This document shows, in pieces, positions 44,467 to 52,642 of a DNA stretch of 64,000 nucleotides. This stretch comes from DATDAH01 sp963823495 (GTDB lineage Bacteria; Actinomycetota; Acidimicrobiia; Acidimicrobiales; DATDAH01). The translations under genes were made by a program, and so were the position numbers. The stretch is taken from contig CAWGLV010000001.1 of NCBI GenBank assembly GCA_963823495.1, forward strand, positions 1,798,001 through 1,862,000, in the 5' to 3' direction. Position 1 is the first letter of the stretch, and each line of letters begins with the position of its first letter. The notes beneath the pieces were generated by a model that saw nothing but the letters and a program-made list of their open reading frames with translations, was not told the origin of the DNA and made no database searches.

Positions 44467-44781
44467 TCAGGCGGGTTCGAGGTGGGCACGGATGGCGGTG
44501 CCGGACTCGGCCAGGAAGCCCTTGTCGCGGGCGAAGGCGACCATGGCGTCGAAGCCCGCTCGCCAGTCGTCGTCGTCGCCGTCGTCGGCGGCGGCCAGGG
44601 CGACGACGGCGTCGGCCCGGATCCAGGCGTGGTCGCCCTCGAGGTGCCCGTGGGGGGCCAGCACGTCGGCCAGACGGTCGTCGTCGACCTCCCCGCCGGC
44701 GACCGCGACGTGGAAGCCACCGAAGTCGGCGGGTTCCACGAGGGTCACCCTCGCGGTGTCCAGGTCGGCGTGGATGATCAC
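44467..44781 (-). CDS. Small acidic hypothetical protein
   Basis: 104 residues from GTG 44781 (IIHADLDTARVTLVEPADFGGFHVAV...). TACCTT on the minus strand (44794-44789) ends 7 nt upstream. Reads as an alpha/beta protein with many Asp residues; no family recognised. The frame is open upstream into the M6 protease gene, but that part is shadow sequence. Confidence 0.62.
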   Translation of the reverse strand: MIIHADLDTARVTLVEPADFGGFHVAVAGGEVDDDRLADVLAPHGHLEGDHAWIRADAVVALAAADDGDDDDWRAGFDAMVAFARDKGFLAESGTAIRAHLEPA

Positions 44782-44817
44782 GGCGGCGAAGGTAGCCCGA
44801 CCGGCGTCCCCCAGAAC

Positions 44818-44866
44818 GAAACTGCGTCGATTGGTCACGCTCAGCGTGACCAATCGACGCAATTTC
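44818..44866. repeat. Long palindrome, copy B (3' end of the M6 protease gene)
   Basis: GCGTCGATTGGTCACGCT (44824-44841) and its exact reverse complement (44843-44860) around one base; with one mismatch the arms extend to 24 bp. It begins 4 bp after the protease stop. Read on the minus strand the right flank is TTTCGTTCT, a T-rich tail consistent with an intrinsic terminator. Confidence 0.72.
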
Positions 44867-44870
44867 GGGG

Positions 44871-47270
44871 TCAGCGGCGAACGCGGGCGAACCAGGGGTC
44901 GTCGATGGTCGAGTAGCGATCGAGGCCGGGCCACTCGATCCAGGCCGCGACCCGGCCCCGCAGTCGTGCGCCGGGGGCTCCGGTCACCGGCGTACGGGCC
45001 CGGCACGTACGGGCCCGGCCCGGATCGAGGACGAAGGTACGCGGGCAGTCGATCGCTCGGAGGGAGTGCGGGCCGTCGGTCAGGTTGTAGATCCGGAGGC
45101 GGTCGAAGAGCGAGGAGTTGCGGACCCGGATCCGGAGCAAGGGGCGTTCCCCGGCGGCCACCCTCTGCCGTACGGGCCGGACGTCGAGGGTCGCCTGGTC
45201 GTACTGGATCCGCAGACGCACGCCGCCCCGACGGCCCGGGATGAGGGAATCGACCGCGAGGTGATACCGCCCGCCGCGATCGACCCGGAAGCCGAAGCCG
45301 TGGCCGACCGACTCGGGAGCCGGCGGGCTTCCGGCCCCGGCCGCCAGTCGACCTCGCGCCGAGGCGACGCGGGTGAGCCGACCGACCGTCGGTCCCCGGT
45401 ACACCCCCATGACCTCGCGGAAGGTCGACTCGGAGGTGACGGACACGAAGCCGGAACGGGGCGCGATGATCGTCCACCACACCGATGCCGAGCCCATCGA
45501 ACCGCCGTGGCGCGGCTCACCGGCCTGCCGGGTGGCCCCCAGGTTGTGGCCGCGTAGCGGGCGGGAACTGGTCGCCTCGAAGGTCGGGAGGCGCACCCGA
45601 CGAGCGTCGGCGAAGTGGTTGTTGTCCGGTCGCCCGACGGCGGCACCGCCCGGATCGACATCCAGGGTGATCGACGGCCCGCACGTCGGGCTGAAATCGG
45701 TGAGGGCGACCCCGCTCACCAGTCCCGAGTTCCGGTCGCTGGACGGCCGGCTGTGCGGGTCGAACACGCTGTTGGGAGGGTCATCGGAGGGGTAGGGGTC
45801 CTGGGCGTCGGCATCGCCGTCCTGCCGCCAGGCGTCGCCCGCCTCCTCGACGTCGACCAGCCGAGCGGTCTCGTCGGCGTTGTCGTACCGCGACTCGTCG
45901 ATGTGCCACACCAACGCACCACAGCCGGCCACGGCGACGTCGTAGCCCTCCTGTCGCCGGTTCTCGACCAGGAAGTACTCACCGGTCCCGCCACCACCGA
46001 GGAAGCCGATGTCGACGCCATCGGGGTTGTCCAGGACCTGCAGGACGTCGTCGGTCGTGGCGGCCGAGCCGAGAGGGAGGTCGTCACTGGGCACCGCCGA
46101 AGTCGGTGTCACCCATCCGACCTGCCAACGGCTGAACGGGTCGGGCCTCGGCGGCCGGGTGCCGTTCGGTTCGCCGTCGAGGGCCAGCCAGTGCAGGCCC
46201 ATGACACTCCAGGTGTCGACCCCGCGGCTGCTGCCGTCGGCGTCGTAGAGGTCCAGCAGACCGATGTCGTGGCCGAACTCGTGCACCCAGATGCCGAGGG
46301 TGGCCTGAGTCGGGCCCATGTCGCACTGCATCTCACCTGCGGTGAAGAAGCCGCCGTTGACGGTGCCGTCACCCACCACGACCGAGGTGGCGCCAGGGTC
46401 GACGGTCGTCAGCGGCGAGCTCAGGCTGTTGCGGTGCGCCCAGATCGAGGGCTCGTCACAGCCCTGGGCCGCCTCGGTGCCGGCGATGACGATCCCCAGG
46501 TGCAGTTCGTCGGGGGACAGGTGGCCGTCACCGTTGCCGGCCGCGTCGTAGGCGGCGAAGTCGACCGAGGCGTCGGCGGCCTGGATGGCCTGTCGGGCGA
46601 CGGCGTTGAACGCGAAGAAGGAGCGGCCGCTGTTGGGATGGGTCCGGGCGAGTTGGACGGTCACGACGCCGTCGTCGGCGGTGCCGGCGGTCTCGGTGGC
46701 GGGTTGGAGGTCGAGGGCGCCCGAGGAGACGTCGTCGTAGTAGTCCGCCACGCTCTGGTCCGTCCCGAAGAAGAGGTCGGTCCAGTCGGCCGTCGTCGTG
46801 GTGAGCGGCCGGTCCGTGAACTCGACCAGGATCACCAGGACGTCCTGGGTGCCGACGGCGGGTGGGGTGGGTGACGGCGCCCCCTCGGCGCTCTCGGCCC
46901 GTTCGGTTGCGGCCTCGGCCAGCGCGACCTCGTCACGGAGGTGGGGGCTGAGCTCGGCTGACGGGGTCGGGATGCCGGACGGGCCGGGGCGCAATCCGGT
47001 CGGCCGGAGTCGGCCCTGGGAGGTCGGGGCCGCGAACGTCCACTCGCCGCCGGGGGCGCGGACCACCGTGTAGCCCGCCTCGGTCTCCACACCGTTGACG
47101 TACTCATCGCCGTACAGGTGCCCGGTGAACGTGGTGCCGTCGGGTTGGGTGAAGGTGCGGGGGGTGGGGTCGGCAGGGGATGCGCCGGCCGGATGGCCGA
47201 GCGCGGTGACCAGGCCGATGGCGGAGCCGAGGAGGAACAACAGGAGCAAGAGCCGCCGCACCGGCGGCAC
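44871..47270 (-). CDS. Secreted M6-family (immune-inhibitor-A-like) metalloprotease
   Basis: 799 residues from GTG 47270. Signal peptide (RRLLLLLFLLGSAIGLVTALG), propeptide (about 30-140), then the M6 domain: QDVLVILVEFTDRPL, SVADYYDDVSSG and the zinc site HEFGHDIGLLD at about residue 330. The C-terminal beta domain (about 560-799) is rich in Arg and Gly. It lies one base after the TetR stop, so the two form an operon, which suggests regulated secretion of the protease. Confidence 0.88.
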   Translation of the reverse strand: MPPVRRLLLLLFLLGSAIGLVTALGHPAGASPADPTPRTFTQPDGTTFTGHLYGDEYVNGVETEAGYTVVRAPGGEWTFAAPTSQGRLRPTGLRPGPSGIPTPSAELSPHLRDEVALAEAATERAESAEGAPSPTPPAVGTQDVLVILVEFTDRPLTTTTADWTDLFFGTDQSVADYYDDVSSGALDLQPATETAGTADDGVVTVQLARTHPNSGRSFFAFNAVARQAIQAADASVDFAAYDAAGNGDGHLSPDELHLGIVIAGTEAAQGCDEPSIWAHRNSLSSPLTTVDPGATSVVVGDGTVNGGFFTAGEMQCDMGPTQATLGIWVHEFGHDIGLLDLYDADGSSRGVDTWSVMGLHWLALDGEPNGTRPPRPDPFSRWQVGWVTPTSAVPSDDLPLGSAATTDDVLQVLDNPDGVDIGFLGGGGTGEYFLVENRRQEGYDVAVAGCGALVWHIDESRYDNADETARLVDVEEAGDAWRQDGDADAQDPYPSDDPPNSVFDPHSRPSSDRNSGLVSGVALTDFSPTCGPSITLDVDPGGAAVGRPDNNHFADARRVRLPTFEATSSRPLRGHNLGATRQAGEPRHGGSMGSASVWWTIIAPRSGFVSVTSESTFREVMGVYRGPTVGRLTRVASARGRLAAGAGSPPAPESVGHGFGFRVDRGGRYHLAVDSLIPGRRGGVRLRIQYDQATLDVRPVRQRVAAGERPLLRIRVRNSSLFDRLRIYNLTDGPHSLRAIDCPRTFVLDPGRARTCRARTPVTGAPGARLRGRVAAWIEWPGLDRYSTIDDPWFARVRR

Positions 47271-47271
47271 G

Positions 47272-48030
47272 CTACTTCCTCGTTCTCTGCGGCAGCAGGC
47301 GTCGGGCCAGGTCGAAGAGCGAGCGCCCGTCCTTTGCCGGGTCGGCTCGGGCCGCCACCGGTCGGCTGGTCGAGCAGACGAAGGCCAGTGCGGCGGCGGC
47401 GAAGAGGTCCCAGCCCGGGGCCAACTCGCCCTCCACGCTGTCCGGGTCGACCGTCCGCCTCACGTTCATGCCTTGGACGAGGGCCATCAGCACCACGGCC
47501 ATCGACTCATAGGTGAACGGCGGCCGCGGCTCGAGCCCGTAGGCCGAGAACCACTCGGCGAACAGCTCGGCCCACCGATGGCTCACCTCCCGGGACTGGT
47601 CGCCCAGTCGCTGGTTGATCTCGGTGTCGTCGTAGGCGAGGAGGGCGAGGGTCAGGCGTTCCCGTTCGGCGGGCGCAGCCAGCCCCTCGTAGCTGATCGT
47701 CGCCGCTCGTCGCACGAGCTCCTCGAACGCGGGGTCGGTCTCGGCCGCTTCGGCCACGGCCTCGCCGGCGTGGTGCACGGCGGGGAACTCCTCGGGGGAG
47801 AGCAGCAGCTCGAGCAGGTCGTCGCGGTAGTCGTCCTGGCTGTCCCAGTAGTGGTAGACGGCGCCGATGCTGAGGCCCAGGCGGTCGACGATGTCGGTGA
47901 TGCGGAGGTGGTCCAGCGGCTCGCCCAACGGGTGCTCGTAGAGGTGGTCCCGGCCGGCTTCGAGCAGGACCCGCCGCCCCTCGTCGGGGGGCAGGCGGCG
48001 CCGCCGGGTGCGCCGGGTTCGAGGGGCCAT
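47272..48030 (-). CDS. TetR/AcrR family transcriptional regulator
   Basis: 252 residues. Basic N-terminus, then HTH DHLRITDIVDRLGLSIGAVYHYWDSQDDYRDDLL (about 40-75) and a helical ligand-binding domain. TAACGT on the minus strand (48043-48038) ends 7 nt before the ATG. It is followed by the M6 protease at 1 nt, so it probably controls its own operon. Inducer unknown. Confidence 0.85.
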   Translation of the reverse strand: MAPRTRRTRRRRLPPDEGRRVLLEAGRDHLYEHPLGEPLDHLRITDIVDRLGLSIGAVYHYWDSQDDYRDDLLELLLSPEEFPAVHHAGEAVAEAAETDPAFEELVRRAATISYEGLAAPAERERLTLALLAYDDTEINQRLGDQSREVSHRWAELFAEWFSAYGLEPRPPFTYESMAVVLMALVQGMNVRRTVDPDSVEGELAPGWDLFAAAALAFVCSTSRPVAARADPAKDGRSLFDLARRLLPQRTRK

Positions 48031-48118
48031 GGGCGCGACGTTAGCCAGCTGTCATAGAAGCCACTAGGTACTACGGAGTGACGCCCGGAAGCGGGCGGCG
48101 GTCGGCGCCGCGGACGAT

Positions 48119-49354
48119 TCAGGTCCCGAGGACGTGAGCGAGGCCGTCCACGACGCGGTCGATCTCCGCGTCGGTGATGACCAGCGGGGGACACATGGCC
48201 AGTGCGGTGCCCAGGGGCCGCACGATCACGCCCTCGGTGAGGAGGGCGTCGCGAGAGGCCGGGGCCGACACGCCGTCGTTCAGCTCGACCGCCCACACCG
48301 CACCCTCGCCCCGTACCGCGGCGACCAGCCCGTCGGCCTGCAGGCTGCGGAGCCCCTCCGCGAGGCGGGCGCCGACCGCCAGGGCCCGTTCGAGGAGGCC
48401 GTCGGCCTCGAGCACGTCCAGGTTGGCCAGGGCGGCGGCCGCCGCCGCGGCATGGCCCGAGTAGGTGTGTCCGTGGCGGAGGACGAAGTCCGGGTCGGAC
48501 TCCAGCGCGGCGTGCACGGGACCCCCGACCACGACCCCGCCCAGGGGCACATAGCCCGAGGTGACGCCCTTGGCGAAGGTGACGAGGTCGGGGCGGACGC
48601 CGTAGTGCTCGGCGCCGAACCAGTGCCCGAGGCGGCCGAAGGCGCAGATGACCTCGTCGAGGATGAGGAACGCGCCGTGGTCGTCACACAACCGCCGGAG
48701 CTGGCTCAGATAGCCCTCGGGCGGGGGGAACACCCCACCCGCCCCCTGGACCGGCTCGCTGATGACGGCCGCCACTTCGTCACCCCTTTCGGCGAACAGG
48801 GTGGCCATGGCCTCGATGTCGTCCCCCGGGACGGTGACCATGTCGGGGAGCAACTCGCCGAAGCCGACCCGGTTGTCCGGGATCCCCTGGGCGGAGGTCC
48901 CTCCGTAGGTCACCCCGTGGTAGCCCTCGGACCGGCTGACGATGAGCTTCCGTTCGGGCCGCCCGGCTCGGATGTGGGCGGCCCGGGCCAGCTTCATGGC
49001 CGAGTCGACCGCTTCGGAGCCCGAGCTCACCAGGAAGACCCGCGGGTCATCGACGGGGGCCAGGTCGGCGAGGCGATCGGCCAGGGCGTCCGCCGGCCCG
49101 TTGGTGAACGGATCGAAGCAGTGGTAGGCGTGCAGGGTCCGGAGCTGCGCGGTCACGGCGTCGACCACCTCGGTGCGGCCATAGCCGACGTTGGCGAACC
49201 AGAGGCTGGCCATCGCGTCGACGTACTCGTTGCCCTCGGAGTCCCAGACGAGCGCGCCCTGGCCCCGGGTCACCGTGATGAAGTGGTCGGTGGGCGACGC
49301 CGGCTTCGCGAACGGGTGGAGCAGGGCGGGGAGTCCCTTGGGTGAGGTCGTCAT
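48119..49354 (-). CDS. Class III PLP-dependent aminotransferase
   Basis: 411 residues. DSEGNEYVDAMASLWFANVGYGR, VSSGSEAVDSAMKLAR, EGYHGVTYGG, EPVQGAGGVFPPPEGYL, ILDEVICAFGRLG and TFAKGVTSGYVPLGGVVV with the PLP Lys. The subgroup (omega-aminotransferases, such as those using beta-alanine, taurine or polyamines) cannot be fixed. ATG overlaps the ligase stop (ATGA). Third gene of the amidohydrolase-ligase-aminotransferase operon. Confidence 0.86.
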   Translation of the reverse strand: MTTSPKGLPALLHPFAKPASPTDHFITVTRGQGALVWDSEGNEYVDAMASLWFANVGYGRTEVVDAVTAQLRTLHAYHCFDPFTNGPADALADRLADLAPVDDPRVFLVSSGSEAVDSAMKLARAAHIRAGRPERKLIVSRSEGYHGVTYGGTSAQGIPDNRVGFGELLPDMVTVPGDDIEAMATLFAERGDEVAAVISEPVQGAGGVFPPPEGYLSQLRRLCDDHGAFLILDEVICAFGRLGHWFGAEHYGVRPDLVTFAKGVTSGYVPLGGVVVGGPVHAALESDPDFVLRHGHTYSGHAAAAAAALANLDVLEADGLLERALAVGARLAEGLRSLQADGLVAAVRGEGAVWAVELNDGVSAPASRDALLTEGVIVRPLGTALAMCPPLVITDAEIDRVVDGLAHVLGT

Positions 49355-50904
49355 GAGGCTCGTTCCTTCTCCTTCAGCTCGCGGCGCAGGATCTTGCCGC
49401 TCGGGTTCTTCGGGATGGCGTCGACGAAGTCGACCTCCCGTACCTTCTTGTAGGGCGCCACCCGCTCTTCGACGTGGGCCATGACGTCCTCGGCGGTGAG
49501 CGTCGAGCCGTCGCACCGGACCACGAAGGCCTTGGGGATCTCGTCGGTGCCGTTGCCGGAATCCTTGGGGATCACCGCGGCGTCGGCCACGTCCGGGTGC
49601 TCGATCAGCACGGCCTCCAGTTCGGCCGGGGCGATCTGGTAGCCCTTGTACTTGATCATCTCCTTGGCGCGGTCCCGGATGGTCACGTAGCCGTCTTCGT
49701 CCACGGTGACGATGTCACCGGTCCGCAACCAGGTCCCGTCGGCGTCGGTGAGGAGCGTCTCCGCGGTGGCATCGGGGCGCTTGTAGTAGCCGGCCATCAC
49801 CTGCGGCCCCTGGATCAGCAGCTCGCCGGTCTCGCCCACGCCGAGCTCGTCGCCCGTGGCCAGGTCCACCACCTTCTGGCGGGTGTCCGCCACCGGCGGA
49901 CCGACGGTGCCGGGCTTGTCCTGGCCGAGGAGGCTGATGTGGGTCACCGGGCTGGCCTCGGTCATCCCGTAGCCCTGCACCACTTCCACGTCGTAGTGCT
50001 CGGCGACGCGGCGGGCCACGTCGATCGGCAGGGGTGCGGCCCCCGACATCACGTAGCGGACGCTGCTGAGGTCGGCGCCGAGCTGGTCGCCCAGGTTCGC
50101 CAGCGCCAGCAGGGCGGGAGGGACCACGAAGAGGTTGGTGGCCCGGTGGCGCTGGGTCAGGTCGACGAATCGCTGGGGGTCGAAGCCGGGCAGCACGACC
50201 TGCTTGGATCCGCTGGCCAGACCGCAGAGCATCAGCACGGTCAGCCCGTAGATGTGGAAGAACGGCAGGAAGTCGATCATCACCGAGCCGTCGGGGATGA
50301 CGCCGGTCCCGCGGATCTGGGCCACGTTGCTGGTGATGTCGTGATGCCGCAGCATGACGCCCTTGGGCTCGCCGGTGGTGCCCGAGGAGTAGGGGAGGGC
50401 GGCCAGGTCGTTGAGCGGGTCGACGGCCACCGGCGCCGGGTCCCCGCCGGATCCGTCGGCGAGCGCCCAGACGTCCGAGGTGTGGTGCAGGTGGTCATCG
50501 CGACCCCAGACCGCCCGGGTCGTCTCGGCGGTGGCGTCGGTGACGAAGACGACCGCGGGTTCGGAGTCGCCGAACTGGTGGGCGATCTCGCGCTCCTTGT
50601 AGAGCGGGTTGAGGGTCGTGACCGTCGCTCCGGCCAGGAGCGCGCCGTGGAAGGCGACGACCCACTCGGGCGAGTTCGGCGCGACGATGCCGATCCGATC
50701 GCCGGGCTGGACCCCCTCGTCCTGGAGCGCCCGGGCCATGCCGCGCGAGGCCTCCCAGATGCGGGCGAAGGTGTACTCGGCGTCGCTGATCCCGTCGACC
50801 AGGGCGACGCGCTCGGGCCAGGTGGCGGCCGCGCCCGCCAACAGGTCGCTCACCGGCACCTCCGGGTAGGGGGCGAGCGACGGCCGGGGCGAGTCCTGGG
50901 TCAT
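49351..50904 (-). CDS. AMP-dependent acyl-CoA ligase (4-coumarate-CoA ligase-like)
   Basis: 517 residues, ANL superfamily: LPYSSGTTGEPKGVMLRH (A3), GYGMTEASPVTH (A5), WLRTGDIVTVDEDGYVTIRDRAKEMIKYKGYQIAPAELE (A7-A8) and the C-terminal NPSGKILRREL Lys. Converts a carboxylic acid to its CoA ester. It overlaps the amidohydrolase stop by 4 nt. A TACGAT 7 nt ahead of the ATG could be an internal promoter within the amidohydrolase gene. Confidence 0.87.
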   Translation of the reverse strand: MTQDSPRPSLAPYPEVPVSDLLAGAAATWPERVALVDGISDAEYTFARIWEASRGMARALQDEGVQPGDRIGIVAPNSPEWVVAFHGALLAGATVTTLNPLYKEREIAHQFGDSEPAVVFVTDATAETTRAVWGRDDHLHHTSDVWALADGSGGDPAPVAVDPLNDLAALPYSSGTTGEPKGVMLRHHDITSNVAQIRGTGVIPDGSVMIDFLPFFHIYGLTVLMLCGLASGSKQVVLPGFDPQRFVDLTQRHRATNLFVVPPALLALANLGDQLGADLSSVRYVMSGAAPLPIDVARRVAEHYDVEVVQGYGMTEASPVTHISLLGQDKPGTVGPPVADTRQKVVDLATGDELGVGETGELLIQGPQVMAGYYKRPDATAETLLTDADGTWLRTGDIVTVDEDGYVTIRDRAKEMIKYKGYQIAPAELEAVLIEHPDVADAAVIPKDSGNGTDEIPKAFVVRCDGSTLTAEDVMAHVEERVAPYKKVREVDFVDAIPKNPSGKILRRELKEKERAS

Positions 50905-52589
50905 GGCCGGGATCGTAGGAGCCGGCCGGGGAGGGCGCCGGAGAACTCGCCCTGCTCACGGACCACTTGCCCGTTGACGACCGTGGCCCGGTAGCCCTCG
51001 GCCCGCTGGATCAGCCGGCCGGCGCCACCCGGGAGGTCGTTGACGTACTCGGGCAACGTCAGGTCGAGAGCGTCGGGGTCCAGGAGGTTGAGGTCCGCGA
51101 ACGCGCCCGGGGCCAGGACGCCACGGTCCCGGAGACCGAACAGCGAGGCCGTCTCGGAGGTGATGCGTCGTACGGCGTCCTCGAAGCTGAACACCTGGCG
51201 CTCGCGGACCCAGTACGACAGCAGGAACGTCGCCTGGCTGGCGTCGATGACCTGGCTGACGTGGGCCCCGGCGTCGCCGAGGCCGACCACGACGTCGGGC
51301 TGGGCGAACATGGCGCCGGCCGCCTCGAGGTCCTGGTTGAGGAACGGGTAGTTGTAGACCCGCCGTCCCTCGGATTCGAGGCTGAGCTCGACGAAGGCCT
51401 GGGCGACCGACACCCCCCGTCGGGCGGCCTCCGCGGCGAGGCTGTCCTCGGGCGTGTGGTCATAGCGGGCCCGGTCCAACGGCATCAGGAAGGTGTGCTC
51501 ACCGGAATTGCCCAGCGCATCGGCCTCGGCCACCAGGGTCGCCCGTCGGTCCGGGTCGGCCAGGGCGGCCAGCTTCTCCTCCAGCGAGAGTGGGGCGAGG
51601 GCCTGCCAACCGGCGCAGAAGTCGAACGGCGTCCGGAAGCCCAAGCCGAGCAGGATCCCGATCTGGCGGGGTGAGGTCTGGGGTCGAAGTCGGGCGCCCG
51701 CGGCGTTGACCCGGGTCACGTGATCGAGGGCCAGCTCATGGAGGTGCGGGCCGGCGTTGGTGTGGGTCAGGCCGAAGGACACCGGCCGGCCACAGGACCG
51801 ACTGACCTCGGCCAACAGCTCGATCTCGCGTCGGGTGCCGTCCTCGTCGACACCGTTCTGGGCACCGAGCATCGCCGCGGTCTCGAACACGCCCCGGCCG
51901 CGAGCGCGCAGGGGCTCGGCCAGGGCCACCAACTCCTCGACCCCGGCGAAGGTGCCGGGGACCTCCCGGCCGTCGGGCAGGGTGTGCAGGATCGTCCGTG
52001 ACGAGCTGACGCCGACGGCGCCCCGGTCCAGGGCTTCGGCGACGTGGGCGGCCATCGCGTCGAGCTCGTCCTCGGTCGGCACGACCGAGTGGTCGAGGCT
52101 CCGGTCGCCCATCACGTTCCAGCGGATGGCGCAGTGGCCGACCATCCCGGCGACGTTGACCCCCTTGGGCAGGCCATCGAGGGTGTCGAGGTAGTCGCCG
52201 TAGGACTCCCAGTCCCACGGCAGGCCCCCGAGGATGGCGGCGGCGGGGATGTCCTCGACCGATTCCATCATCTCCGCCAGCCAGGCCCGGTCCTCGGGCC
52301 GGCACGGGGCGAAGGTCACGCCACAGTTGCCGATGACCACCGAGGTCACGCCGTGCCAGGAGGACGGGGTGGCCTCGGGGTCCCAACCCAACTGGGCGTC
52401 GAGGTGGGTGTGGGCGTCGACGAAGCCCGGCGTCACGGTCAGGCCCTCGGCATCGATGGTGCGACGGCCGGGGCCGTCGACGGCGCCGACGGCGACGATC
52501 CGATCGCCGTCGACGGCCACGTCGGCCGGCTGCCCCGGAGCGCCGGTGCCGTCGACCACGGTGCCGCCGCGGATGATCAGGTCATGCAT
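50901..52589 (-). CDS. N-acyl-D-amino-acid deacylase family amidohydrolase
   Basis: 562 residues. Amidohydrolase 3 / D-aminoacylase layout: LIIRGGTVVDGTGAPGQPADVAV, TPGFVDAHTHLDAQL, VVIGNCGVTFAP with the bridging Cys, GLTHTNAG, VGLGDAGAHVSQ and a C-terminal ADLNLLDPD. TAGCGT on the minus strand (52601-52596) ends 6 nt before the ATG. With ligase and aminotransferase downstream the operon may break down an N-acyl amino compound: deacylate, activate the acid, deaminate the amine. That pathway is inferred. Confidence 0.85.
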   Translation of the reverse strand: MHDLIIRGGTVVDGTGAPGQPADVAVDGDRIVAVGAVDGPGRRTIDAEGLTVTPGFVDAHTHLDAQLGWDPEATPSSWHGVTSVVIGNCGVTFAPCRPEDRAWLAEMMESVEDIPAAAILGGLPWDWESYGDYLDTLDGLPKGVNVAGMVGHCAIRWNVMGDRSLDHSVVPTEDELDAMAAHVAEALDRGAVGVSSSRTILHTLPDGREVPGTFAGVEELVALAEPLRARGRGVFETAAMLGAQNGVDEDGTRREIELLAEVSRSCGRPVSFGLTHTNAGPHLHELALDHVTRVNAAGARLRPQTSPRQIGILLGLGFRTPFDFCAGWQALAPLSLEEKLAALADPDRRATLVAEADALGNSGEHTFLMPLDRARYDHTPEDSLAAEAARRGVSVAQAFVELSLESEGRRVYNYPFLNQDLEAAGAMFAQPDVVVGLGDAGAHVSQVIDASQATFLLSYWVRERQVFSFEDAVRRITSETASLFGLRDRGVLAPGAFADLNLLDPDALDLTLPEYVNDLPGGAGRLIQRAEGYRATVVNGQVVREQGEFSGALPGRLLRSRP

Positions 52590-52642
52590 GTGGGCACGCT
52601 AGTGGTGGCCCGTACCCTCGGGAGTCGGCCCTGCCTGCACCA

